Source of the DNA: Muribaculaceae bacterium
GTDB taxonomy: Bacteria; Bacteroidota; Bacteroidia; Bacteroidales; Muribaculaceae
Length of the DNA: 5,241 nucleotides
Direction: 5' to 3'
Assembly: GCA_029052265.1 (NCBI GenBank)
Contig: JAIDJJ010000109.1
Coordinates: forward strand, 3,722 to 8,962
Position numbers and translations under genes: made by a program. Position 1 is the stretch's first letter. Each line of letters starts with the position of its first letter. The notes under the pieces are model-generated. The model worked only from the letters and a program-made list of their open reading frames with translations, had not been told where the DNA came from and made no database searches. Below are positions 1 to 5,197 of this stretch, piece after piece.

Positions 1-1380
1 GGAAGGGAGGGTGCATGTGATTTCGGAGTCACCGTTGATGGAGCCCTCTATTTTTAATGCAGAATTTGGGAAAAATATTTTGGACAGCTTCTTAAGGTCG
101 GCATTGCATCCGACATTTGCATATATCCGGGGTTTTCCCGATAATATTTCCGAGGCGTATCCCTCAAGAGATATCTTTGACCCGTCGGAGACGAGGGTGC
201 AATTGTTTATGTCAATCCGGTTTGATCCGGTTTGATCCGGATCTATGTTGATAGACGCATCCAGATTTAGGCTGTCAAGTCTCATAATCTTGTTTCCGGA
301 ATCATGCCATGATATTTTTGCGTCTTTAATTTCAATTGCAGATGAGAATGACGGAAGATTCGCGGGTATATGGAGGTGATTATGTTTCGTGTCGATTAAA
401 TAAGGTCGTGTAAGATGGAAATATGCATATACAGGAAGCTCCCCTTCGATATCTTTCAGAAATTCCGGCATAATGGTTGCCATTATTTTCTCAAGTCTTG
501 AGGCGTCATGCGTTTTTAATACAGAAGAAAAGGATGAGATGACCGTGTTTTCTCCAATTATTATTTCTGCATCGGAACAGGTGTCGATGCCGTCAAGACT
601 GACGGCGAATTTTGAAAGTGAGAATGAAAGGGGCTGGAATCCCGCTCGGAAGATTCCGTCAGCTCTCAGGGGAAGTTTCTTCGGAGTGTGGAAATCATTC
701 AATGAGCCGTCGGCTGTGCCGGATAATGACACCCTGTATGAATTTTCTGTATTGTTTTTTACAAGGATCAGCCGGTTAATGTCCAGCTTGGCGGATGTCA
801 CTGAAGAGGCATTGAAATAAGATATCCCGGCAGGGGATACGATTCTTGCAGAGTCTATTGATATATGGGGAATGTCGCCACAGATAAGTGTTTCAGGAAA
901 TATATTGAAGTTGGAGATTTGCCGGTCGTATGATACGAGATTCAGTTTTGGAGATGAAATCTTGATGTTTTTAATGTTATAAATTCCTTTAATAGCTTGT
1001 AAGATATTAAGGGCAACCATTATTTCCCCAGTAGAGACGAGAGAATCGCAATTCTGAGGAAGATCTTTCCGAATTTTCTCCGGCAGGTGGCTTAGAGAGC
1101 GGGAGTTTATGGTCAGGGAATCGGCATATACATACAGGTCGGGAAATGTGGACCATAATGTATAGTCCACATTTGTTGCCTTCACGTCAGCAAGAAGGTG
1201 TTTGCCTGCCTCTCGGTTGACAATAGCGGTGAGACGGGCGGGGGTCAGATATATCAAGATTGCCGCCACAGATATGATGGTAAGCGCGATAATGCTTCCG
1301 AATGTCCACGCGACAGCTTTGAGTATTTTTTTGATGGCACCGGATGTCCGGGTTGAGGGTGTGGCTGATTGTTCTGACAT
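1..1380 (-). CDS. AsmA-family membrane-anchored protein, N-terminal part (cut by window edge)
   Basis: An open frame on the minus strand runs 460 codons from ATG at 1380 to base 1 with no stop, so the C-terminus lies outside the window. After a short polar, basic N-terminus (IKKILKAVAW) there is one hydrophobic segment at about residues 23-45. It is followed by LTPARLTAIVNREAGKHLLA and the stretch STFPDLYVYADSLTI (about residues 77-91). That order (one anchor, LT-IVN, then a FP-L-V segment) is typical of the N-terminus of Bacteroidetes AsmA-like proteins. The rest is rich in beta-type D-L-I-N patterns. AsmA-family proteins are inner-membrane anchored, span the periplasm and are linked to lipid transport or outer-membrane assembly; the role here is inferred from the family. 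Family members are usually much longer than 460 residues. The start is supported by the hydrophobic anchor following it. No clear Shine-Dalgarno is visible, as is usual in this phylum. Confidence 0.8.
   Translation of the reverse strand, partial: MSEQSATPSTRTSGAIKKILKAVAWTFGSIIALTIISVAAILIYLTPARLTAIVNREAGKHLLADVKATNVDYTLWSTFPDLYVYADSLTINSRSLSHLPEKIRKDLPQNCDSLVSTGEIMVALNILQAIKGIYNIKNIKISSPKLNLVSYDRQISNFNIFPETLICGDIPHISIDSARIVSPAGISYFNASSVTSAKLDINRLILVKNNTENSYRVSLSGTADGSLNDFHTPKKLPLRADGIFRAGFQPLSFSLSKFAVSLDGIDTCSDAEIIIGENTVISSFSSVLKTHDASRLEKIMATIMPEFLKDIEGELPVYAYFHLTRPYLIDTKHNHLHIPANLPSFSSAIEIKDAKISWHDSGNKIMRLDSLNLDASINIDPDQTGSNRIDINNCTLVSDGSKISLEGYASEILSGKPRIYANVGCNADLKKLSKIFFPNSALKIEGSINGDSEITCTLPS
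215..240. repeat. 10-bp tandem repeat inside the AsmA-like gene
   Basis: The unit atccggtttg occurs twice in direct succession (215-224, 225-234), followed by a partial third copy (atccgg, 235-240). The unit is not a multiple of three, so each copy is read in a different frame; on the minus strand the tract encodes approximately DPDQTGSNRID. The reading frame stays open through it. A gain or loss of one copy would shift the frame. Confidence 0.8.
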
Positions 1381-1498
1381 ATGGTTCCCGGTTTATAGTG
1401 TTATACAGATGTTTGTGCAAGAAGTCACCATGAACAGCCTTGGATACGGGCTTGTTCAGTTGGTATAACACCGCGGGAATGCCAATTGTTGGAACTAT
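1381..1498. other. Upstream region of the AsmA-like gene, no gene seen
   Basis: Together with the palindromic element that follows, this makes up a 317-base stretch without a convincing gene. Open frames on both strands cross it, but they extend into the AsmA-like gene in other frames and encode no recognisable protein. I found no exact TAnnTTTG promoter element on the minus strand here. The AsmA-like gene may use a weak promoter, or read-through from the lipoprotein gene at 1698-2402. Confidence 0.5.
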
Positions 1499-1667
1499 CT
1501 AAGAAACTGTTTAAATTTATTTGTCGAAGGAATTGAGAGGATTTGTCGAGCAGATTTTTGATATTTATGATGGAGTTATGGGGTTCCATAATGACTGAAT
1601 AAATATCATAAAGATGATGACAAAGACCTCAATGACAAGACAAAATAAATTTTAAACAGTTTCTAAG
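1499..1667. mobile_element. Palindromic MITE-like element with flanking CTAAG
   Basis: A core of about 159 bp (1504-1662) begins AAACTGTTTAAATTTATTT and ends with the near-perfect inverse AAATAAATTTTAAACAGTTT. CTAAG lies directly outside both ends (1499-1503 and 1663-1667), which fits a 5-bp target duplication, although part of it could belong to the terminal repeat. The symmetry continues inward: TTTGTC at 1542-1547 mirrors GACAAA at 1619-1624, TGATATTTAT (1559-1568) mirrors ATAAATATCA (1599-1608), and TTATGG (1576-1581) mirrors CCATAA (1586-1591) around a GGTT loop. The whole element could therefore fold into one long imperfect hairpin. It has no open frame able to encode a transposase. This is the architecture of a non-autonomous miniature inverted-repeat element; the parent family is not identified from sequence alone. 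Confidence 0.65.
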
Positions 1668-1690
1668 GAACGCGCTCTTAATTCCATTAT

Positions 1691-1707
1691 CGTACGGTTA
1701 CCGTACG
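1691..1707 (-). terminator. Small GC-rich hairpin with the stop codon in its loop
   Basis: On the minus strand CGTACGG-TAA-CCGTACG gives a perfect 7-bp stem with a three-base loop. The loop is the TAA stop codon of the 1698-2402 gene. No T-tract follows, so this is not a classical intrinsic terminator. It may protect the mRNA end or be incidental; the hairpin is seen, the function is a guess. Confidence 0.35.
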
Positions 1708-2402
1708 GTCACATGAAAACAACCGGTTTTCTTTTCATATTTCACATAGCATCGTTGTTCATCCCTCAGGTCGAGAAGCACTTCAGCAAGAAGGTTTTTT
1801 AAATCTTCCTGTTCGATTGCCCTTGATGGGGAACAAGGATGAAATTTAATGTAAGAGATGTCGAAAGTGGTGGCGAATTGGTGAGTGGAAGAGTCAGAAG
1901 CGTTGATGTTTACTTTTCTGAGACTCTTGACAGTGTCGGGGGTGCGCAACAGGCTTGTCACTCTTATCTTGTATCCGTCGGCACCGCGTTTTGAGAGGGA
2001 GTCAATGAAATTGCTGCCGATGTCGTGGAGCAGGACAGCGGCTTCGGGCACGAGAAACGGGAGGGAGTGGGAAAGAGTGTCCACTTTATAGAAGTCGTTG
2101 CTCTTGATATGTATTATCGGGCGCCGGATGAAATAAGAAGAAGCCAGGGAGGTTACGGGTTCTATTCCGAGACGTCGTGCCGATTTCATCTGAACATGGT
2201 TGCTGTCGTTAAAAATTTCGGGAAGTCTTCCTATGTTTCTGACGCGTATGCGGTTCGAGAGAGTTCCGTCCGTTTGCGGGGCAACGGCTGCCGGAGTGCT
2301 GTCAGGAAGTTCAGCGTTATCGGGGGTGACTTCCTTGTCTCGGCAGGCGCTTAATGACATGGACAATATAAGGAGCAGTACTGGTATATATGGGAATTTC
2401 AT
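1698..2402 (-). CDS. DUF5715-like lipoprotein with M15-type peptidase motif
   Basis: The protein has 234 residues. The N-terminus MKFPYIPVLLLILSMSLSAC is a lipoprotein signal peptide with the lipidated Cys at 20, so the product is probably anchored in the envelope facing the periplasm. After a linker rich in Pro, Ala and Asp (about 21-48) comes a globular domain. Residues 144-153 (YKIRVTSLLR) and SSTHQFATTFDI (171-182) resemble the Arg-containing strand and the S-x-H-x6-D signature of M15 D,D-carboxypeptidases/VanY-like enzymes. FHVTV near the end supplies a late His. The predicted metal ligands are His174, Asp181 and His230, with Arg153 as the substrate-binding Arg. This arrangement matches what I recall of DUF5715 proteins in Bacteroidetes. 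A peptidoglycan-peptidase activity is inference. The usual Gly in H-x-x-G is Ala177 here. A TAATTTTG promoter element lies just upstream, and the gene is divergent from the phosphatase gene. Confidence 0.75.
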   Translation of the reverse strand: MKFPYIPVLLLILSMSLSACRDKEVTPDNAELPDSTPAAVAPQTDGTLSNRIRVRNIGRLPEIFNDSNHVQMKSARRLGIEPVTSLASSYFIRRPIIHIKSNDFYKVDTLSHSLPFLVPEAAVLLHDIGSNFIDSLSKRGADGYKIRVTSLLRTPDTVKSLRKVNINASDSSTHQFATTFDISYIKFHPCSPSRAIEQEDLKNLLAEVLLDLRDEQRCYVKYEKKTGCFHVTVR

Positions 2403-2424
2403 ACGCGTATATAGTAAAACTATG

Positions 2425-2432
2425 CAAAATTA
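2425..2432 (-). promoter_or_regulatory. Putative -7 element for the M15-like lipoprotein gene
   Basis: TAATTTTG on the minus strand matches the Bacteroidetes -7 consensus TAnnTTTG exactly. It lies 22 bases upstream of the ATG at 2402, which predicts a short leader of roughly 15 bases. A clear TTTG -33 element is not visible; TTCG is the nearest candidate. Confidence 0.5.
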
Positions 2433-2465
2433 GTTAATTCCTGCGAAGATATGGGCTTCTTTCAT

Positions 2466-2473
2466 TAATTTTG
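2466..2473 (+). promoter_or_regulatory. Putative -7 element for the phosphatase gene
   Basis: TAATTTTG on the plus strand matches TAnnTTTG exactly and lies 35 bases before the ATG at 2509, giving a predicted leader of about 30 bases. The upstream -33 TTTG is not evident. The same octamer followed by CA occurs on the opposite strand at 2425-2432, so the two promoters are back to back. Confidence 0.5.
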
Positions 2474-2508
2474 CAAATGAAGTTATAGAACCGACAAAAA
2501 AACATTGA

Positions 2509-3042
2509 ATGAAGAAAGGAAATAACACACGGGAGATTCCTGAAATAGTGCATGCTCTTGCGGATAAGGATAAAGTGAGGATACTGTTCGTCTGTCTGGG
2601 AAATATATGTCGCTCGCCGGCGGCGGAGGGGGTCATGAGACAACTGATAGCCGATGCCGCGCTCGATAACAGATTCGAGATTGATTCAGCCGGGCTCTAC
2701 GGCGGACATGCAGGTGAACTTCCTGACCGCCGTATGAGGGTGCATGCTTTTCAGCGAGGATACAATCTTGTGCATCACAGCCGTCAGGTAAGAAGTTCGG
2801 ATTTTGACCGTTTTGACTTGATTGTTGCGATGGATCATAGCAATTATGACCGTCTCAGGGGAATGGCGCCTACCATAGAAGATGAAGAGAAAGTGGTGAG
2901 GATGATAGATTTTGTTTCCGGGTTCCCTCAGTGTGATTGTGTTCCCGACCCTTACTATGACGGTGCGGAAGGTTTTGAGCTTGTGCTTGATCTTCTGGAA
3001 GACGGTTGTGGAAATATGTTGAAAAATTTGTCGAATGTGTAA
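2509..3042 (+). CDS. Low-molecular-weight protein tyrosine phosphatase
   Basis: The protein has 177 residues. The catalytic P-loop VCLGNICRSP contains C29-x5-R35-S36, the active-site signature of low-molecular-weight phosphotyrosine phosphatases. DSAGLYGG (59-66) and the late DPYYDG (147-152) are the other conserved segments; Asp147 is the expected general acid. The family hydrolyses phosphotyrosine on proteins in the cytoplasm; in bacteria it often acts on tyrosine kinases of capsule or exopolysaccharide export, but no such genes are in this window. There is no signal peptide. The P-loop usually begins within about ten residues of the start; here about 22 residues (MKKGNNTREI onward) precede it. 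A GTG at 2575 would give the canonical length, but the ATG follows a well-placed promoter element and an A-rich leader, so I keep it. The gene is monocistronic or leads into the TonB-domain gene 138 bases downstream. Confidence 0.93.
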   Translation: MKKGNNTREIPEIVHALADKDKVRILFVCLGNICRSPAAEGVMRQLIADAALDNRFEIDSAGLYGGHAGELPDRRMRVHAFQRGYNLVHHSRQVRSSDFDRFDLIVAMDHSNYDRLRGMAPTIEDEEKVVRMIDFVSGFPQCDCVPDPYYDGAEGFELVLDLLEDGCGNMLKNLSNV

Positions 3043-3045
3043 TCT

Positions 3046-3079
3046 TTTGAAGATAACGATTGTCTAATATATATGTTTA
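3046..3079 (+). promoter_or_regulatory. Weak candidate promoter for the TonB-domain gene
   Basis: TTTG (3046-3049) and TATGTTTA (3072-3079, one mismatch to TAnnTTTG) have the order of a Bacteroidetes promoter. The 22-base gap is slightly longer than usual. Use of this promoter would place the repeat region at 3082-3161 in the mRNA leader. Confidence 0.3.
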
Positions 3080-3161
3080 GGGTTTAAAGTGTAGGGTTTA
3101 GGGGTCGTGTATGGCTTCAAATTATTCTTAACCTATAAACCTAACCTATAAACTCACGACC
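3076..3161 (+). repeat. Inverted TTTAGGG/CCTATAAA repeat region in the leader
   Basis: Telomere-like GTTTAGGGTTTA and TAGGGTTTAGGGG (3076-3104) face ACCTATAAACCTAACCTATA (3131-3150). The two arms can pair imperfectly (about 3082-3104 with 3131-3153). A second complementarity, GGTCGTG (3103-3109) with CACGACC (3155-3161), crosses the first, so the two would be mutually exclusive or form a pseudoknot. The region sits between the phosphatase stop and the TonB-domain start. A terminator-like or regulatory leader role is possible but unproven. Confidence 0.45.
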
Positions 3162-3180
3162 GGAATAAATAATATTGACT

Positions 3181-3549
3181 ATGAAGAAAATGATTATAAG
3201 CCTGCTTGCTTTTGCAGGTATCTCTCTGGGCGCAATGGCTGCCGATACTCCCTCTTTCCCCGGCGGGAAAGAAGCGTTGGATAAGTTTATATCCACTAAT
3301 CTGGTCTATCCGCAGACTTCAAAGTCATTGGGGGTGGAAGGTGTTGTCACGTTGCAGTTTATTGTGAATACAGACGGGTCGATAGGCACTATCAAGGTGG
3401 TAAGGATGATCGATCCGGATCTTGAGCAGGAAGCTATCCGTATTGTCAAGAAAATGCCGGCATGGATTCCAGCCGATAAAGACGGAGTCCCTGTAGAATC
3501 CACCGCAGAGGTTTCTGTTCCTTTTGTTCTTGATTCCGGAGATGAATAA
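3181..3549 (+). CDS. Small secreted protein with a TonB C-terminal domain
   Basis: The protein has 122 residues from ATG 3181. A TTG six bases upstream is in frame, but the ATG opens directly into a clean signal peptide (MKKMIISLLAFAGISLGAMA, likely cleaved after Ala20), so I prefer it. The mature part is almost entirely a TonB C-terminal domain (about residues 27-117): VYPQTSKSLGVEGVVTLQF, then VNTDGSIGTIKVV, DLEQEAIRIVKKMPAWIPA with the conserved M-P-x-W-x-P, and a closing VSVPFVL strand. In full TonB this domain contacts the TonB box of outer-membrane transporters, energised by ExbB/ExbD through an N-terminal anchor. Here there is no retained membrane anchor and no proline-rich spacer, so it cannot act as a classical energy transducer. 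It may bind periplasmic partners; the role is unknown. It ends 21 bases before a strong terminator. Confidence 0.85.
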   Translation: MKKMIISLLAFAGISLGAMAADTPSFPGGKEALDKFISTNLVYPQTSKSLGVEGVVTLQFIVNTDGSIGTIKVVRMIDPDLEQEAIRIVKKMPAWIPADKDGVPVESTAEVSVPFVLDSGDE

Positions 3550-3570
3550 GGGTCACTACGGGTGATGATA

Positions 3571-3612
3571 AAAAAATGGTGCCGCATCGTTAACGACGCG
3601 GCACCATTTTTT
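3571..3612. terminator. Bidirectional intrinsic terminator between convergent genes
   Basis: AAAAAATGGTGCCGCATCG and CGACGCGGCACCATTTTTT form a long stem around TTAA, with A6 on the left and T6 on the right, so it ends transcripts from both directions. The single imperfect pair (3586 with 3597) is A-C in a plus-strand transcript and a G-U wobble in a minus-strand transcript. It serves the TonB-domain gene (ends 3549) and the FKBP-like lipoprotein gene (ends 3656). Confidence 0.92.
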
Positions 3613-3655
3613 ACTACATAAGTACCTGCAACAAATAAATGTGCATATTATCAGA

Positions 3656-4522
3656 TTATTTGGATTTTGCGGTGTCTTCCGTCGGAGCGACAGTTGCCTT
3701 TATTGTCATTATCACCACATCGGAAGGCTCAAGTCCCATCTGAGTCGCGCGCTGACCGAAGAGGGCTTTCGCACTTGTGGCGAATTTGCCGGTCTCCCCG
3801 CTCTTGAGTGTCTTGAGCGCCTCTCCCAATGGAGCCGGGATATTGCGTGCTCCCACTTTTATTTTTGAAGGTAGTGGGGCTTCAATCGATTTTCCGTCGG
3901 CATGAGCCAATACAATGGAAGTCTCTACATTATCACCGTCCTTGATTTTCTCCCCATCGGTTTTTTCTGTGATTTCACCCCAAAGATTGTCAGCCAATTT
4001 TTTGAGATTCATGCCGGAAGCGGCTTTTTCGAGGCTTTCTGATGCAGCCTGATTTTCCCGTTCCTCTTTGCCGGAGTTAAATTCCCCCATTATGCGGTAA
4101 AATTCACGTTGCATATCTGAAGGATTGGCAAGCGAATCGGACGACATCGCTTCCGCGAGACTTTCGAGAAATACTTTTTTATTGAGCTGAATGCCGTAAT
4201 CTTTGCTGAATTGCTGGAAATTCATAGCCATCTGCATTCCGAGGAAAAGACCGCGGTTGTAGGCTTCATTATCGGCTTTTGCAGCATTAAGACCTGCCTG
4301 AACACCCATCACATATGCTTTCTTTGCCTGTTCGGTGGCAAGTGTAGTGTCGCGCTGGGCTTCGCGGTCATATTCGGCACCTCTCATTTGCGCGAAATAA
4401 TAAATTAGAGAGTCTGCCTTAGAGGCATTGGATATCTCTGAAAGATTTTTTGCCTCGGGAGTCGAGCAGGCTGCAAGGATAAGACCGCAGGCAGCCATTG
4501 AGATATAAGATTTAAATTTCAT
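3656..4522 (-). CDS. FKBP_N-type lipoprotein with a degenerate FKBP domain
   Basis: The protein has 288 residues. The lipoprotein signal ends LILAAC (Cys19), so it is envelope-anchored. Residues about 33-165 resemble the FKBP N-terminal dimerisation domain of FkpA/Mip-type isomerases (KADSLIYYFAQMRG, then AYVMGVQAGLNAA, NRGLFLGMQMAM and a long charged helical stretch). Residues about 196-278 follow the FKBP fold (DGDNVETSIVLAHADGKS, IPAPLGEALKTLKSGE, ALFGQ, PSDVVIMTIKA). Key isomerase residues are replaced: the Tyr of V-x-Y-x-G by Ile203, Phe-Asp of FDSS by Ile213-Glu214, and the Trp of GW-x-EGL by Leu232. I infer a chaperone-like or scaffolding role rather than proline isomerisation. The start overlaps the preceding 72-residue gene by 11 bases, and the gene is third in a minus-strand operon headed by a canonical FKBP. 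It ends at the bidirectional terminator. Confidence 0.85.
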   Translation of the reverse strand: MKFKSYISMAACGLILAACSTPEAKNLSEISNASKADSLIYYFAQMRGAEYDREAQRDTTLATEQAKKAYVMGVQAGLNAAKADNEAYNRGLFLGMQMAMNFQQFSKDYGIQLNKKVFLESLAEAMSSDSLANPSDMQREFYRIMGEFNSGKEERENQAASESLEKAASGMNLKKLADNLWGEITEKTDGEKIKDGDNVETSIVLAHADGKSIEAPLPSKIKVGARNIPAPLGEALKTLKSGETGKFATSAKALFGQRATQMGLEPSDVVIMTIKATVAPTEDTAKSK

Positions 4523-4730
4523 TGTTGATGGAGTCTTTTAATTCAGTGGCATCCTGAGAGCTTTCCTGACAGGATGCTGATTCAATGACCACTTCGACTG
4601 TGTCTCCGTTCGGGACCATGTCTGTTGCTCTCCTCCCTTTGCAAGCGCATAAGGATAGAGATAAAACCGCGGCCGCCAAGATTATGGCGGGACGCGGTTT
4701 AAAAAAACTTTTTTTCATATAGTCCGGCAT
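4512..4730 (-). CDS. Small lipoprotein of unknown function, 72 residues
   Basis: I do not recognise this family. The N-terminus MPDYMKKSFFKPRPA is basic and is followed by a hydrophobic stretch (IILAAAVLSLSL) ending in a lipobox-like LCAC, with Cys30 as the likely lipidated residue. The mature part is only about 43 residues, acidic and polar, and contains GDTVEVVIE. The ATG at 4730 shares its A with the TGA of the upstream FKBP gene (TGATG), which argues for translational coupling. An internal ATG at 4718 (MKKSFF) would also give a normal signal peptide. The 3' end overlaps the next gene by 11 bases. The first codons contain A7-G-T7 (4715-4701), a tract prone to slippage. Its conserved-looking wedging between two FKBP-type genes suggests a part in the same envelope-folding function, but this is inference. 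Confidence 0.75.
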   Translation of the reverse strand: MPDYMKKSFFKPRPAIILAAAVLSLSLCACKGRRATDMVPNGDTVEVVIESASCQESSQDATELKDSINNEI

Positions 4731-5170
4731 CAGTTCACGCCAATAAGCTGAACGTCGAAAATAAGGTCAGCGTTCGGTGGGATTGCGCCGGGTGCTCCCT
4801 GTGCGCCGTAGCCGAGGTTAGAGGGGATATAGAATATTGTCTCGCCACCCTCTTTCATAAGCTGGAGACCTTCGGTCCAGCCGGCTATTACACGGTTGAG
4901 CGGGAAAGTGGCGGGTTCACCACGTGCCACGGAACTGTCAAACACTGTGCCGTCGGTTAGCATTCCGGTATAATGCACAGTCACCTCCTGAGTTGCGGAA
5001 GGGCTTTTGCCTGATCCTTCTTTTACAACGACATACTTAAGTCCTGTGGGTGTCACCATATAGGTTGAGTCGGAAGGGGTATCGGCTTTTTTCTCAGGAT
5101 TGTTGAAGAATGCCGCGCCATATTTGGCTGTATCGCTCGGTGCTGTCGCTTCCTCTACAGTAGCCACCAT
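4730..5170 (-). CDS. FKBP-type peptidyl-prolyl cis-trans isomerase
   Basis: The protein has 146 residues. From about residue 42 it is one complete FKBP domain: TVHYTGMLTDGTVFDSS, then VIAGWTEGLQLMKEGGE, YIPSNLGYG and AIPPNADLIFDVQL. The residues that line the FK506/proline pocket are all present (Tyr67, Phe77, Asp78, Val94, Ile95, Trp98, Tyr121, Ile130, Phe138), so I expect an active isomerase that accelerates Xaa-Pro turns in protein folding. The N-terminal 40 residues are polar and contain no signal peptide or lipobox, so the product as read here is cytoplasmic. An in-frame TAA lies two codons upstream of the ATG, so the start cannot be extended within this sequence. It is the first gene of a three-gene overlapping operon with a small lipoprotein and a degenerate FKBP lipoprotein. 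Confidence 0.95.
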   Translation of the reverse strand: MVATVEEATAPSDTAKYGAAFFNNPEKKADTPSDSTYMVTPTGLKYVVVKEGSGKSPSATQEVTVHYTGMLTDGTVFDSSVARGEPATFPLNRVIAGWTEGLQLMKEGGETIFYIPSNLGYGAQGAPGAIPPNADLIFDVQLIGVN

Positions 5171-5189
5171 TTCTTAGATGACATTTGTA

Positions 5190-5197
5190 GAAACATA
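5190..5197 (-). promoter_or_regulatory. Weak candidate -7 element upstream of the FKBP operon
   Basis: TATGTTTC on the minus strand has one mismatch to TAnnTTTG and lies 19 bases before the FKBP ATG. I see no well-spaced TTTG. A TTTG further upstream, within CCTTTGGCC, is about 30 bases away and is probably too far. A short palindrome, GGCCAAAGGCC (5225-5235), lies near the window edge with no assigned role. Confidence 0.25.

Noticed and set aside
473..820. Plus-strand open frame of 115 codons
   Set aside because: It lies wholly antisense to the AsmA-like gene, whose frame is open for 460 codons and matches a known family; the plus-strand translation shows no domain or signal.
1187..1471. 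Minus-strand open frame of 94 codons upstream of and overlapping the AsmA-like start
   Set aside because: It reads the AsmA-like N-terminal codons in another frame. Its product is rich in His, Arg and Cys with no recognisable pattern.
2025..2354. Plus-strand open frame of 109 codons
   Set aside because: It is antisense to the M15-like lipoprotein gene, which has a signal peptide, conserved motifs and a promoter element.
3076..3104. TTTAGGG repeats as a telomere or CRISPR-like array
   Set aside because: There are only two or three imperfect copies with no regular spacers, and the position is a bacterial intergenic leader.
3175..3180. TTG start for the TonB-domain gene two codons upstream
   Set aside because: The ATG at 3181 starts a textbook signal peptide; the two extra residues add nothing and TTG starts are rare.
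3641..3868. Plus-strand open frame of 75 codons with an aromatic and Cys-rich start
   Set aside because: It lies just past the terminator and is antisense to the end of the FKBP-like lipoprotein gene; it looks like a chance frame.
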